64,000 nucleotides of DNA from Ruminococcus sp. GTDB lineage: Bacteria > Bacillota > Clostridia > Oscillospirales > Acutalibacteraceae. The position numbers and the translations under genes were made by a program. This document shows positions 8,040-16,683 of this stretch, one piece after another. Position 1 is the stretch's first letter. Each line of letters opens with the position of its first letter. The notes below the pieces were generated by a model. The model had not been told where the DNA came from. It did not search any database and saw only the letters and a list, made by a program, of their open reading frames with translations. The DNA lies in the NCBI GenBank assembly GCA_017457955.1, contig JAFTGL010000004.1, positions 157,853-221,852 of the forward strand. Direction: 5' to 3'.

Positions 8040-9350
8040 ATGAATAAAAGATTAAAATTTTTTCTTTCGGTCTCTTTGATTTTTGCTATATTTGTCAGCA
8101 GCTTCATCCTTCCCGCGGCGTCCTTCGAGAACGACGTCGAGACCTCCACCGCCGACATGCTGCTGATCAACACCGATACCGACACCGTGGTTTTCTCCCA
8201 GAAGCCCGACAACATGTGGTACGCGGGCACTCTCGCTGAGCTGATGACCTTCCTGCTCGCCTACGAGTCGATCTCCGATCTGGACGGGACGACCTTCAAG
8301 GTGGAGCAGACCTTCATCAAAGGCTTGCCGTACACTGACGGCTGTCTGGACAAGTTCGTCGGTCAGACGCTGACCGCGAAGGATCTGATGTCGATCATGC
8401 TCCTGACGAGCGGCAGCGACGCCGCCTATGCGCTTGCGAGTCTGGCAAATAACGGCGATACCGACGCCTTTGTCGCCGATATGAACGCCCGTGCCGAGGC
8501 TTTGGGCTGTACCAATACCGGTTACGTCAGCCCCGGCTTCAACGATACATCCGACCAGTATACCACGTGCAGAGACTTGTACAGGCTCTATACGGTCGTG
8601 GATAAGATCGAGCTGTACAATAAGATCATGCAGATGGATTCCTTCACGCCCGCGGGTCTGGATGAAGGAGACTACACGGTCGATGTGGAAATCTCTATCC
8701 TCAACGAAAACAGCCCTTACTACTTCCGCTATGTCAACGACGCGCAGTATTCCTATAGCAAAGCTACCTACGCGGGTATCGCGCTGACAACGACCTACCG
8801 CGGCAAGAACTACTTTTACGCAGGCTTGCTGGGTCTGAACGAAAGCGAGCGCAACGCCTACGCCGACGCGAGAAAGCTGACCACATGGGCGTATCAGAAC
8901 CTTTCCGACCGAAAGATGATCAACGAGGAGGACGCTTTGTATCAGGTCGAGATAAAGGGCGGCTGGGGCGAGTATATGGTCGATCTGCACCCGCGGAACT
9001 CTGCTTTCAAAACGCTGCCTAACGAGTATGACGAGTCAAAGCTGACCTATAGCTTTGACGTGCCCGAGTCGGTCGAGACGCCGGTTTTGGGCGATCAGGC
9101 TGTCGGCCGCGCAAAGATATCCTATGACGGCAACGAGATCGACGATATCGCGCTGTATACCAATACCGACGAAGGGCTCGGGATGTTGTCCGACGCGGGA
9201 CGCTTCGCAAGCTATGTGCTGGACCGCCTGACGCCGAATCAGTATTATGCCCCCGATGAAGAGGAAGAGCTGCAAGAAACGGCTCAGCCCGCCGAAAAAG
9301 AGACGGAAGCATCTACACAGACTGCGGCAACCGCCGCGACGGAGGGCTGA
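8040..9350 (+). CDS. Secreted D,D-carboxypeptidase-like protein, catalytic motifs lost (first of tandem pair)
   Basis: A protein of 436 residues with a signal peptide (MNKRLKFFLSVSLIFAIFV, cleavage near the PAAS) and the overall layout of a peptidase S11 / PBP5-type D-alanyl-D-alanine carboxypeptidase. All three active-site motifs are altered. The SxxK tetrad position reads T64-L-A-E67 (nucleophile Ser to Thr, general-base Lys to Glu), SxN reads S124-G-S126, and KTG reads K241-A-T. It is therefore unlikely to be a working penicillin-binding enzyme and may bind wall peptide or act as a partner. A Glu/Thr-rich tail follows residue 405, and no C-terminal amphipathic anchor is seen. It is 4 bases upstream of a second paralogue, so the two form an operon. 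Confidence 0.8.
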   Translation: MNKRLKFFLSVSLIFAIFVSSFILPAASFENDVETSTADMLLINTDTDTVVFSQKPDNMWYAGTLAELMTFLLAYESISDLDGTTFKVEQTFIKGLPYTDGCLDKFVGQTLTAKDLMSIMLLTSGSDAAYALASLANNGDTDAFVADMNARAEALGCTNTGYVSPGFNDTSDQYTTCRDLYRLYTVVDKIELYNKIMQMDSFTPAGLDEGDYTVDVEISILNENSPYYFRYVNDAQYSYSKATYAGIALTTTYRGKNYFYAGLLGLNESERNAYADARKLTTWAYQNLSDRKMINEEDALYQVEIKGGWGEYMVDLHPRNSAFKTLPNEYDESKLTYSFDVPESVETPVLGDQAVGRAKISYDGNEIDDIALYTNTDEGLGMLSDAGRFASYVLDRLTPNQYYAPDEEEELQETAQPAEKETEASTQTAATAATEG

Positions 9351-9354
9351 CGCT

Positions 9355-10680
9355 ATGAAAAGGATCATTCGTTTGTTTTCGCTCTTTGCGGCGCTCGTTC
9401 TTTTGTTCTGCGCCGTTTCCGCTGTTTCCTCGTCCGCGCTGACCTTTGATTGCGACGTGGAGCAGTATTCCGATTCCCTCTTGATGGTCAACCTCGACAC
9501 CGGCATGGAGGTCTTTTCCAAAGAGGCGGACACCCGCCGTTATCCCGCCGCTCTGACGAAGGTGATGACCTACATCGTCGCCGCGGAGGCTTTTGACGAT
9601 TTTGATACCGAGATCCCGATCAAGCAGAGCTGTATCGACGCGGTCGTGAACGGCGGCATGTACTGCTCGGGCGTCGACTGGTACGTCGGCGAGACGATGA
9701 CCGTCACCGATCTTTTATATGCGATGATGCTGCCCATCGGGCACGACGCCGCGATGGTGCTGGCGGATTATGTCGGCGAGGGAAAATTACAGAACTTTGT
9801 CGACAAGATGAACGCGAAGGCGCAGGAGCTGGGCTGTGACGATACCCACTTCACCAACCCCTTCGGCACCCATGACGAGAACCATTACACGACAGCCCGC
9901 GACCTGTACAAGATCACCAAGTACGCGATGGGACTGCCGATGTTCTCGAAGATCTGCGATACCGCTACTTACTATGTTCGCGAGGACGACGACGTACCGT
10001 TCATCACCACCAACTGGATGGTGGACCCCGGACGCGGGGGAGAGTATTACTATGTCTACGCGACAGGCGTCAAGAACGGCTCCACCCAGCAGGCGGGACG
10101 CTGTCTGATCGCGAACGCGGTCTATGAAGGCTACGCCTACATGTGTATCTGCCTGCACGCTCCCTATGATGAGAATAAGGACGAGAACGAGCAGTACTGC
10201 ATGATAGAAGCGGCGAATATGTTCCGATGGGCATTTCTGAACCTTTCCTTTGTCACGCCCGTCACCAAGGACACGCCGATCTGCGAGCAGAAGGTCGACC
10301 ACGCGTGGGATACCGAGAGCATCCTTCTCGTCCCCGAGAATGATCTCAACGTCATCCTGCCCGACGACTACTCCGAGGGCGACGTCAAGATCGTCCCCGA
10401 TAACACCGACTCGGTCAGCGCGCCGATCAACAAGGGTGATATCGTCACGACGGCGACCGTCTATTACAAGGGCGAAGCGTTCACGCAGATCAATCTGGTA
10501 TCGAACGACAACGTCGGCGTCAGCCCGATCCTGTACACCACGGACGCGATCCGCGGAGTGCTGACTTCACCGTGGTTTTTGATCGCGGTCGGACTGGTGG
10601 TCGTGCTGTTCATCATCTACGTCTCGGTTTCTTCCTCTTACGCGAAGAAGCGCAAGCGCGGTAAAAAGAATCAAAGATAA
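9355..10680 (+). CDS. Membrane-anchored D,D-carboxypeptidase-like protein, catalytic motifs lost (second of tandem pair)
   Basis: A protein of 441 residues: signal peptide (residues 1-25), S11/PBP5-like domain, a beta-rich C-terminal domain, then a membrane helix at about residues 403-425 and a very basic cytoplasmic end (KKRKRGKK). The SxxK motif reads A66-L-T-K69, so the acyl-accepting Ser is Ala while the Lys remains; SxN reads I128-G-H130; KTG reads K240-N-G. The loss differs from that in the upstream paralogue, so the pair is unlikely to result from a recent copy of one dead gene. The start at 9355 is preferred over a longer frame because it gives a clean signal peptide. Possible roles are peptidoglycan binding or regulation of the intact DacF encoded at 42.2 kb; this is inference. 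Confidence 0.8.
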   Translation: MKRIIRLFSLFAALVLLFCAVSAVSSSALTFDCDVEQYSDSLLMVNLDTGMEVFSKEADTRRYPAALTKVMTYIVAAEAFDDFDTEIPIKQSCIDAVVNGGMYCSGVDWYVGETMTVTDLLYAMMLPIGHDAAMVLADYVGEGKLQNFVDKMNAKAQELGCDDTHFTNPFGTHDENHYTTARDLYKITKYAMGLPMFSKICDTATYYVREDDDVPFITTNWMVDPGRGGEYYYVYATGVKNGSTQQAGRCLIANAVYEGYAYMCICLHAPYDENKDENEQYCMIEAANMFRWAFLNLSFVTPVTKDTPICEQKVDHAWDTESILLVPENDLNVILPDDYSEGDVKIVPDNTDSVSAPINKGDIVTTATVYYKGEAFTQINLVSNDNVGVSPILYTTDAIRGVLTSPWFLIAVGLVVVLFIIYVSVSSSYAKKRKRGKKNQR

Positions 10681-10688
10681 TGAGCGGG

Positions 10689-10718
10689 GGCTGCTGTATG
10701 AAACAGCAGCCTTTTTTT
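10689..10718 (+). terminator. Terminator after the carboxypeptidase-like pair
   Basis: Perfect 9-base stem GGCTGCTGT / ACAGCAGCC, 5-base loop, then seven T. Confidence 0.9.
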
Positions 10719-10792
10719 CGGTATTCACAGATTATTAATAGAACATTTGGTTTTCTGTAACTTTCACATGATAGTATTTACAAAACCTTAAC

Positions 10793-10821
10793 TTGACACT
10801 TTCAATACCATCCGATACAAT
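10793..10821 (+). promoter_or_regulatory. SigA-type promoter upstream of the membrane protein gene
   Basis: Perfect TTGACA (10793-10798) and TACAAT (10816-10821) with a 17-base spacer. Confidence 0.75.
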
Positions 10822-10883
10822 ATATAGTAGATTATTAGGTGAAATGTCTCTTTTGGATAAGAAGCCTGTTAAGGAGTATGATT

Positions 10884-12005
10884 ATGAAGTCCAAATTAAC
10901 CTGGGCGCCGTTCGTTCCGCTGGCGCTGGCCGCCTGCTTCTTCAAGCTGGCGCAGGGATTGCTGCCCGAAGGCGCTGTGTTAGGCTTGAGCGCGCTTGTG
11001 CTTGATTATCTGTATATGGCGGCGGTAGGTCTTATTTTTATCTTCGCGCTGATCTTCTGTCTGGTCGATAAAAAGATCTCGGCGTATTATCTGCCTCACC
11101 GCAATATCATCGCCGGACTGGTCGGATTGCTTCTGGCGCTCTTGCTGGCGGCTGACGGCGCGATGACCTTGCTGCGTGTGTTCGGTTCGGGCAATGTCAA
11201 TGTGCTCAGTATCATCAGCTCAGTGCTTGCTTTGCTCAGCGCGATCCTCTTTATCGTGCTGGCTCTCAACCACATCACCCGCAATAAGGACAGCCGCAGC
11301 CTCACTCTGTTCAATGTGATGCCCGCGCTGCTGTGCGGCGTCAGAATGGTTCTCTGCTTTGTGAGCTTCACGACGATCTCCATCCGCTTGGCTGACGTCA
11401 GCAGTCTGATCTGCTATATTTTCGCGACCTTGTTCTTCTTCAACTACGCGGTGGCGCTTTCTCTGACAAAGACCAAGAACGCGGTGAAGAACTGTATGAT
11501 GTACGGCTTTCCCGCTGTTGCCGCTCTGATCCCTTACGGCGTTTACCGCCTCTGGTTCACCTTTGATTCGCAGGATATCCTCAATAACGCCCAGCCCCTT
11601 GAAATGCTGCTGTTCGGTCTGTATATCCTCGCGGTGCTGATCGAGCTTTCCCTCTTTGTTAAGGATAAGGACAGCGTTGTTGTCATTGAAAACGAAGAGT
11701 CTTTGCCTGATATTTCCGATGAAAAGGTCGAGGGCTTTCTCGCAAGCAATGTCAATGAGGACGAGAATGATATGAATGAGGACACCGCGTACCTTGAAAC
11801 ACGCGACACCGAGGACTTTTTGTATCAGGAGACGCCCATCGACGACGATCCCGAGGTCAATGAGGAGGTCGCGAAGGATTTTGAAAGCTTTCTGACAGAA
11901 ACGGCTGAGGAAGCTCCGGCTGACGATGACAGACCGAAGGACTATGAGTCGCGTCTCGACGAGATCGACAAGCTGATCATCGAGATCAACGGTCAGTCCG
12001 ACTGA
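10884..12005 (+). CDS. Unknown polytopic membrane protein with acidic cytoplasmic tail
   Basis: I do not recognise a named family. The protein has 373 residues. Residues 1-265 hold about eight hydrophobic segments with short polar loops; the remaining 105 residues form a strongly acidic, soluble tail rich in Glu and Asp that ends with a predicted helix (ESRLDEIDKLIIEING). The start ATG at 10884 is 7 bases after an AAGGAG site; an upstream frame to 10839 has no ribosome site. The gene has its own strong promoter. The following secreted dockerin protein starts 38 bases later without an obvious terminator between them, so the two may be co-transcribed. Confidence 0.6.
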   Translation: MKSKLTWAPFVPLALAACFFKLAQGLLPEGAVLGLSALVLDYLYMAAVGLIFIFALIFCLVDKKISAYYLPHRNIIAGLVGLLLALLLAADGAMTLLRVFGSGNVNVLSIISSVLALLSAILFIVLALNHITRNKDSRSLTLFNVMPALLCGVRMVLCFVSFTTISIRLADVSSLICYIFATLFFFNYAVALSLTKTKNAVKNCMMYGFPAVAALIPYGVYRLWFTFDSQDILNNAQPLEMLLFGLYILAVLIELSLFVKDKDSVVVIENEESLPDISDEKVEGFLASNVNEDENDMNEDTAYLETRDTEDFLYQETPIDDDPEVNEEVAKDFESFLTETAEEAPADDDRPKDYESRLDEIDKLIIEINGQSD

Positions 12006-12042
12006 TCGTCAATGATAAACCAATGAAAAGGAGGATGACGGC

Positions 12043-13437
12043 ATGAAGAAACTGTTTGCTTGGATGATGGTTTGTGTGTTAGTGCTGTCGTCCTTTTTTG
12101 CTGTTCATGCTTTTGCGGCGTCTGATTTCGACGTGCAGAACGGCGTGCTGGTGAAGTACAACGGTACCTCGTCGGATGTGACCGTCCCGAGCGGCGTCAC
12201 CGCTGTCGGGGCGACCGCCTTCATGAACAACACCGCTGTCCGCAGCGTGACCCTGCCGTCGTCGGTGTACGCGGTGGGGGAAAGAGCCTTCTGGGGCTGT
12301 ACCGCTCTGAGTACCGTTTCGGGCGGCGATAACGTCAATGAGGTCGGCGATCTGGCGTTCCAAAACACGCCGTATCTCAACAATTCCACCGCGAAGTATC
12401 TGATGCTTGGCAATGTGCTCTTGTGGTATAACGGCACTGCCGACAGCGTGACGATCCCTTCGCGCTGTACCGCTGTCGCGTCCTACGCATTTTTGCGCTG
12501 TACATATCTTACCTCATTCACCGCCTATGAGGGCTTGATCAGCGTGGGCACGGGCGCTTTCTATGGGTGCTCCAAGCTCAGCTCCGTCAGCCTGCCGTCC
12601 ACTGTCAGCTCTGTCGGCGCTTATGCCTTTGACGGCACGCCGTATCTCAGCGCGTCCGGCGCTTTCGCCGTAGACGGCGACGGTGTATTGATAAAATATA
12701 ACGGCTCTGACAGTAATGTCGAGATCCCCTACGGGGTGAAGCGTATCGCTCCCCATGCCTTTGAAAGCTCCAAGATCACGTCGGTCACGGTTCCCGAGAC
12801 CGTTTACGCGATCGACGCGCTTGCTTTCGCGGATTGTACAGGCTTATCCGAGATCGACCTCTCCGACGGACTTGTCATGATCGGCGACAGCGCTTTTCGC
12901 GGCTGTAAGTCGCTGACACAGCTTATTACCCCTTCGACCCTGTCCTATATCGGTCAGAAGGCTTTTACAGGCTCCGCGCTCACGGGCGCTTCTTTGCCGG
13001 GTGATGATCTGACCGTCTCGTATAACGCCTTCAAGGGCTGTGAAAGCCTGAACTATGTACTGCTGTCAAGCGGCGTGACCGCGGTTTACGACAACGCCTT
13101 TGACGGGTGCAAGGCGCTCGGCGGCGTATCCGTGCCGAAGAATCTGACGGATATTTCTTCCGCTTCCTTCAGCGGCTGTGGCAATGTTACCGTCTGCTGT
13201 GACGCCGACACAAAGGCGCTTACCGCGCTGTCGGCTTATCCCGCCAACACCTTGATGGGCGACGTGGACGGCGACGAACTGCTCAGCATTATCGACGCGA
13301 GTCATATCCAGTGCTTCCGCGCGAAGATCGAGGATTTTTCGGGCGCTCAGACTGCCGCCGCGGATATCAATTTTGACGGAGAAGCCAACATCATCGACGC
13401 GGTCGATATCCAGAAAACGATCGCGAAAATCGATTGA
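12043..13437 (+). CDS. Secreted leucine-rich-repeat (BspA/LRR_5) protein with C-terminal dockerin
   Basis: A protein of 464 residues: signal peptide (1-26), then about a dozen BspA-type LRR_5 repeats with the recurring pattern AF.gC..L..V.lP..v..ig.. (about residues 35-395), then a type I dockerin at about 405-464. The dockerin has two calcium-loop/helix repeats, GDVDGDELLSIIDASHIQ and ADINFDGEANIIDAVDIQ, each with the Asp/Asn pattern at loop positions 1, 3, 5 and 12. Positions 10-11, which set cohesin choice in characterised dockerins, are Ile-Ile in both. LRR_5 domains mediate protein or host-surface binding. The protein is probably docked to a cell-surface scaffold encoded elsewhere. An AGGAGGATGACGGC ribosome region precedes the ATG. 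Confidence 0.88.
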   Translation: MKKLFAWMMVCVLVLSSFFAVHAFAASDFDVQNGVLVKYNGTSSDVTVPSGVTAVGATAFMNNTAVRSVTLPSSVYAVGERAFWGCTALSTVSGGDNVNEVGDLAFQNTPYLNNSTAKYLMLGNVLLWYNGTADSVTIPSRCTAVASYAFLRCTYLTSFTAYEGLISVGTGAFYGCSKLSSVSLPSTVSSVGAYAFDGTPYLSASGAFAVDGDGVLIKYNGSDSNVEIPYGVKRIAPHAFESSKITSVTVPETVYAIDALAFADCTGLSEIDLSDGLVMIGDSAFRGCKSLTQLITPSTLSYIGQKAFTGSALTGASLPGDDLTVSYNAFKGCESLNYVLLSSGVTAVYDNAFDGCKALGGVSVPKNLTDISSASFSGCGNVTVCCDADTKALTALSAYPANTLMGDVDGDELLSIIDASHIQCFRAKIEDFSGAQTAAADINFDGEANIIDAVDIQKTIAKID

Positions 13438-13465
13438 TACTTCGTATAAAATTTTTGACAAACAA

Positions 13466-13494
13466 TTGACAATCGGTCATGTTGGTGTTATATT
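13466..13494 (+). promoter_or_regulatory. thrS: SigA-type promoter for the thrS leader
   Basis: TTGACA (13466-13471) and TATATT (13489-13494) with a 17-base spacer, placed directly before the T-box leader. A second TTGACA lies 11 bases upstream. Confidence 0.75.
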
Positions 13495-13499
13495 AATCT

Positions 13500-13740
13500 T
13501 TGAACCGAATATTCAGATAGGGGACATGTCCGCTTATCGGAGCTGAAGAGAGCCGTCGGTCGGTGCGAGACGGCGCGAAGGTCTGCGGGATACCACCCCT
13601 CGTATCTATGGATACGTCTCGCTCAGGAAATGGGGCGACGTGAGCCGCGTTAAGGCTTTTGAATGAGGGTACATTCGTACCGAATCAGGTGGAACCGCGT
13701 TTATACGCCCTGTTGCTTCATTTGGAGCAGCAGGGCTTTA
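13500..13740 (+). ncRNA. T-box leader (threonine type) controlling thrS
   Basis: The leader carries the conserved T-box sequence AGGTGGAACCGCG (13687-13699). It is followed by a terminator stem CCCTGTTGCT / AGCAGCAGGG (13708-13735) and T-rich bases. The upstream part can form the long Stem I; a candidate specifier codon ACC (Thr) lies at 13592-13594 in the gataccacc segment. In T-box regulation an uncharged tRNA, here tRNA-Thr, pairs with the specifier and the T-box bulge to stabilise an antiterminator. The gene immediately downstream is threonyl-tRNA synthetase, which agrees with the codon. Confidence 0.9.
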
Positions 13741-13785
13741 TTTTATATCAGATGACAATTGTCAGAGAATAAAGGAGACGATATT

Positions 13786-15729
13786 ATGATCAATGTAGAG
13801 CTTAAGGGCGGCGTTGTTCAGCAGTTTGAAGAGAACATCACCCCCGCCGAGATCGCCAAATCCATTTCGATGGGTCTGTACCGCAATGTTTGCGCCGCCA
13901 TGGTCGACGGCAAGGTGTGCGACCTGCGCACCGAGCTGACCGCTGACTGCAAGCTGCAGCTGCTGACCTTCGACGATGATGAAGGTAAGCAGGCGTTCTG
14001 GCACACCACCTCTCATATCCTCGCGCAGGCGGTCAAGCGCTTGTATCCCGAGGCAAAGCTCGCGATCGGTCCTTCCATCGACGAGGGCTTCTACTATGAT
14101 TTTGACGTCGAGAAGCCGTTCGACCGTGATGACCTCGATAAGATCGAAGCCGAGATGAAGAAGATCGTCAAGTCGGGTATCGAGATCTCCCGCTTTGAGA
14201 AACAGCCGCAGGACGCGCTGGATTTTCTGAACGAGATCGGGGAACCCTATAAGGTAGAGTTAGCGAGCGAGCATGCCGGCAAAGGCGAGCCGATCAGCTT
14301 CTATAAGCAGGCGGAATTCGTCGACCTGTGCGCGGGACCTCACCTCATGAGCGTCGCTCCCGTCAAGGCGTTCAAGCTGACCAACTGCACCGGCGCTTAC
14401 TGGCGCGGCGATTCTAAAAATCAGCAGATGTGCCGTGTTTACGGCATTTCGTTCCCGAAGGCGGCTATGCTGGAGGAATATATCACCAAGAGGGAAGAAG
14501 CCTTAAAGCGCGATCACAACAAGCTCGGCAGAGAGCTGGAGCTGTTCACCACCGTTGACTATATCGGTCAGGGTCTCGCGATCATGCTCCCCAAGGGCGC
14601 GCGTATCATCCAGCTTCTCCAGCGTTTTGTCGAAGACTTAGAGCAGGCGAACGGCTGGCAGCTGACCAAAACTCCCTTTATGGCGAAATCCGACCTGTAC
14701 AAGATCAGCGGTCACTGGGACCACTATCAGGACGGCATGTTCATCCTCGGCGATCCCAACAGCGAAGAGGATGTTTACGCCCTGCGCCCGATGACCTGCC
14801 CATTCCAGTATCAGGTGTTCCTCAACCGCGGCAGAAGCTACCGCGACCTGCCCATGCGTTTGAATGAGACCTCGACCCTGTTCAGAAATGAAGCCAGCGG
14901 CGAAATGCACGGTCTGATCCGTCTCAGACAGTTCACCATCAGCGAAGGTCATTTGATGTGCACCCCCGAGCAGTTGGAGGGTGAGTTCGCACACTGTCTG
15001 GAGCTTGCGATGTACTGCCTTAAGACCTTGGGGCTTGACAACGACGTCAGCTACCGCTTCTCCCAGTGGGATCCCGATGACCGCGAGAAGTACATCGGTA
15101 CCAAAGAGGAATGGGACGAGGTACAGGGCATGATGGGCAAGATCCTCGACGACCTCGGCGTAGAATATAAAATCGGCATCGGCGAAGCGGCGTTCTACGG
15201 TCCCAAGCTCGATATCCAGATCAAGAATGTGTTCGGCAAGGAAGATACCCTCATCACCATCCAGATCGACCCGATGATCGCCGAGAAGTTCGGCATGGAA
15301 TATGTCGATCGCGACAACGTCAAGAAGCACCCGTATATCATCCACCGCACCTCTATCGGCTGTTATGAGCGCACACTTGCACTCCTGATCGAGAAGTACG
15401 CAGGCGCGTTCCCGCTGTGGCTCGCTCCCGTACAGGTCAAGCTGCTTCCCATCGCCGACCGTCACCTCGACCGTCTCTATGAGATCAAGAAGGAGCTCGA
15501 CGCCATGGGCATGCGCACCGAGGTGGACGACCGCTCCGAGAAGATCGGCTACAAGATCCGCGAGGCGCAGGTACAGAAGATCCCGTACATGGTCATCATC
15601 GGCGACAAGGATATCGAGAACAACACCGTTTCCATCCGTCACCGCAAGGACGGCGACCTCGGCTCCATGAGTCTTGAAGAATTCAAGGCTATGATGAAGG
15701 AAGAGATCGACACCAAGGCAATCAAATAA
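13786..15729 (+). CDS. thrS: Threonyl-tRNA synthetase
   Basis: A protein of 647 residues, full length for ThrRS. Domain order: TGS domain (1-60), the second additional editing-type domain with HTTSHILAQAVKRLYP and the metal-site motif CAGPHL, then the class II catalytic core (MTCPFQYQVF, the motif 2 loop RNEASGEMHGLIRLRQFT, and motif 3 RTSIGCYERTLALLIE) and the C-terminal anticodon-binding domain from about residue 545. It charges tRNA-Thr. The start ATG at 13786 has an AAAGGAGACG site; a longer frame from 13759 would begin before this site. It is controlled by the T-box leader just upstream. Confidence 0.97.
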   Translation: MINVELKGGVVQQFEENITPAEIAKSISMGLYRNVCAAMVDGKVCDLRTELTADCKLQLLTFDDDEGKQAFWHTTSHILAQAVKRLYPEAKLAIGPSIDEGFYYDFDVEKPFDRDDLDKIEAEMKKIVKSGIEISRFEKQPQDALDFLNEIGEPYKVELASEHAGKGEPISFYKQAEFVDLCAGPHLMSVAPVKAFKLTNCTGAYWRGDSKNQQMCRVYGISFPKAAMLEEYITKREEALKRDHNKLGRELELFTTVDYIGQGLAIMLPKGARIIQLLQRFVEDLEQANGWQLTKTPFMAKSDLYKISGHWDHYQDGMFILGDPNSEEDVYALRPMTCPFQYQVFLNRGRSYRDLPMRLNETSTLFRNEASGEMHGLIRLRQFTISEGHLMCTPEQLEGEFAHCLELAMYCLKTLGLDNDVSYRFSQWDPDDREKYIGTKEEWDEVQGMMGKILDDLGVEYKIGIGEAAFYGPKLDIQIKNVFGKEDTLITIQIDPMIAEKFGMEYVDRDNVKKHPYIIHRTSIGCYERTLALLIEKYAGAFPLWLAPVQVKLLPIADRHLDRLYEIKKELDAMGMRTEVDDRSEKIGYKIREAQVQKIPYMVIIGDKDIENNTVSIRHRKDGDLGSMSLEEFKAMMKEEIDTKAIK

Positions 15730-15739
15730 TCAAACGACA

Positions 15740-15770
15740 GGGGAGGGGCGTATCATCCGCTCCTCCCGAT
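15740..15770 (+). other. Hairpin between thrS and the VanY-like gene
   Basis: Bases around GGGGAGGGGCG and CCGCTCCTCCC can pair into a strong stem with a short loop, but no T tract follows. It could be a stabilising or attenuating structure rather than a complete terminator. Confidence 0.45.
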
Positions 15771-15783
15771 ATATAGGGTAACC

Positions 15784-16581
15784 GTGAGCAGAAAACTGAG
15801 AAACATCAAACCGAGAAAAGTGAATCGAGGCGCTTTTGAAGAGCAAAAGCAGCGAGAGGAAAACGCGGTGCAGAACCAGCGCGCGTTATTGTTCATCCTC
15901 CCGCTGGTTATGCTCGCGATCCTGGCGGTCGGTATCTTCTTCGGTTTCAAGTTTTATCAGAATTCTGTCAGCGACCGCACGCCGATCACTCCGTCCGAAT
16001 TTGTCGAGGACGCGTCCGAGTCGTCGAATCCGATGTTCCTGCGGGCGGTCAACTCCGCGTCACCGCTGTCGGAGAGCTTTGTTCCCGAGATCACCGAGTC
16101 CTGCGGGATCGAGATTTCCCCTGACGCCGCGGCAAGCCTTGAAATGATGGTAGATGACGCGAAGGACAACGGCTTTGACCTGATGGTGGTGGAGGGATAT
16201 ATCTCCTACGCCGATCAGGAGGAGCGCTATGATAACGCCGTGCAGGAGTACCGAAAAAAGTCCGACGCGAGTCTCGTGATGGCGGAAGCGCACGTCAAAA
16301 AGGAGCTGCCCCCCGCGGGCGAGAGCGAACAGCAGACGGGACTGATCGTCTATCTGACAGTGAAAACCGACGGCAAATTCGCTGATACGCCCGCTTACTC
16401 GTGGCTTGTGCGGCATTGTGTGGATTACGGCTTCATCCTGCGCTATCCCGAGAAGGAGAACGCGGGCGGGATGTCGTATTCATCCCACTTGTTCCGCTAT
16501 GTCGGACGCTCAAACGCCCTGAATATGCGCGCGCTCAACATGAATTTTGACGAGTTTATCGCGTATACGGCGGCGCAATAA
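15784..16581 (+). CDS. Membrane-anchored VanY-like (peptidase M15) protein lacking zinc ligands
   Basis: A protein of 265 residues: basic cytoplasmic N-terminus, one membrane helix (about 36-58), linker, then a domain aligning with VanY D,D-carboxypeptidases (GYISYADQEERY, GESEQQTGL, HLFRYVG). The zinc-binding motif SxHxxGxAxD reads S181-E-Q183-Q-T-G-L-I-V-Y190, so the His and the Asp ligands are replaced. The distal E-P-W-H motif reads S-S-H235-L236, so the catalytic Glu and the third ligand are also lost or shifted. It therefore probably cannot cleave peptidoglycan stems. The start is a GTG at 15784. It follows thrS by 54 bases and may share its transcript. A role as a wall-binding or regulatory pseudoenzyme is inference. 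Confidence 0.75.
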   Translation: MSRKLRNIKPRKVNRGAFEEQKQREENAVQNQRALLFILPLVMLAILAVGIFFGFKFYQNSVSDRTPITPSEFVEDASESSNPMFLRAVNSASPLSESFVPEITESCGIEISPDAAASLEMMVDDAKDNGFDLMVVEGYISYADQEERYDNAVQEYRKKSDASLVMAEAHVKKELPPAGESEQQTGLIVYLTVKTDGKFADTPAYSWLVRHCVDYGFILRYPEKENAGGMSYSSHLFRYVGRSNALNMRALNMNFDEFIAYTAAQ

Positions 16582-16612
16582 CGGATTTGCTCAGAAAAAT
16601 ATAAAAAAAGTC

Positions 16613-16641
16613 TTGCATTTTGCGGAACGTTAGTGTATAAT
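16613..16641 (+). promoter_or_regulatory. SigA-type promoter for rpmE
   Basis: TTGCAT (16613-16618) and a perfect TATAAT (16636-16641), spacer 17 bases. Confidence 0.75.
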
Positions 16642-16683
16642 AACAACGTTACTTATGGCTATTGAGTGAAAGAGGTGAATGAA

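Noticed and set aside
14638-15642. A 334-codon minus-strand frame
   Set aside because: Antisense to thrS, no initiation signals.
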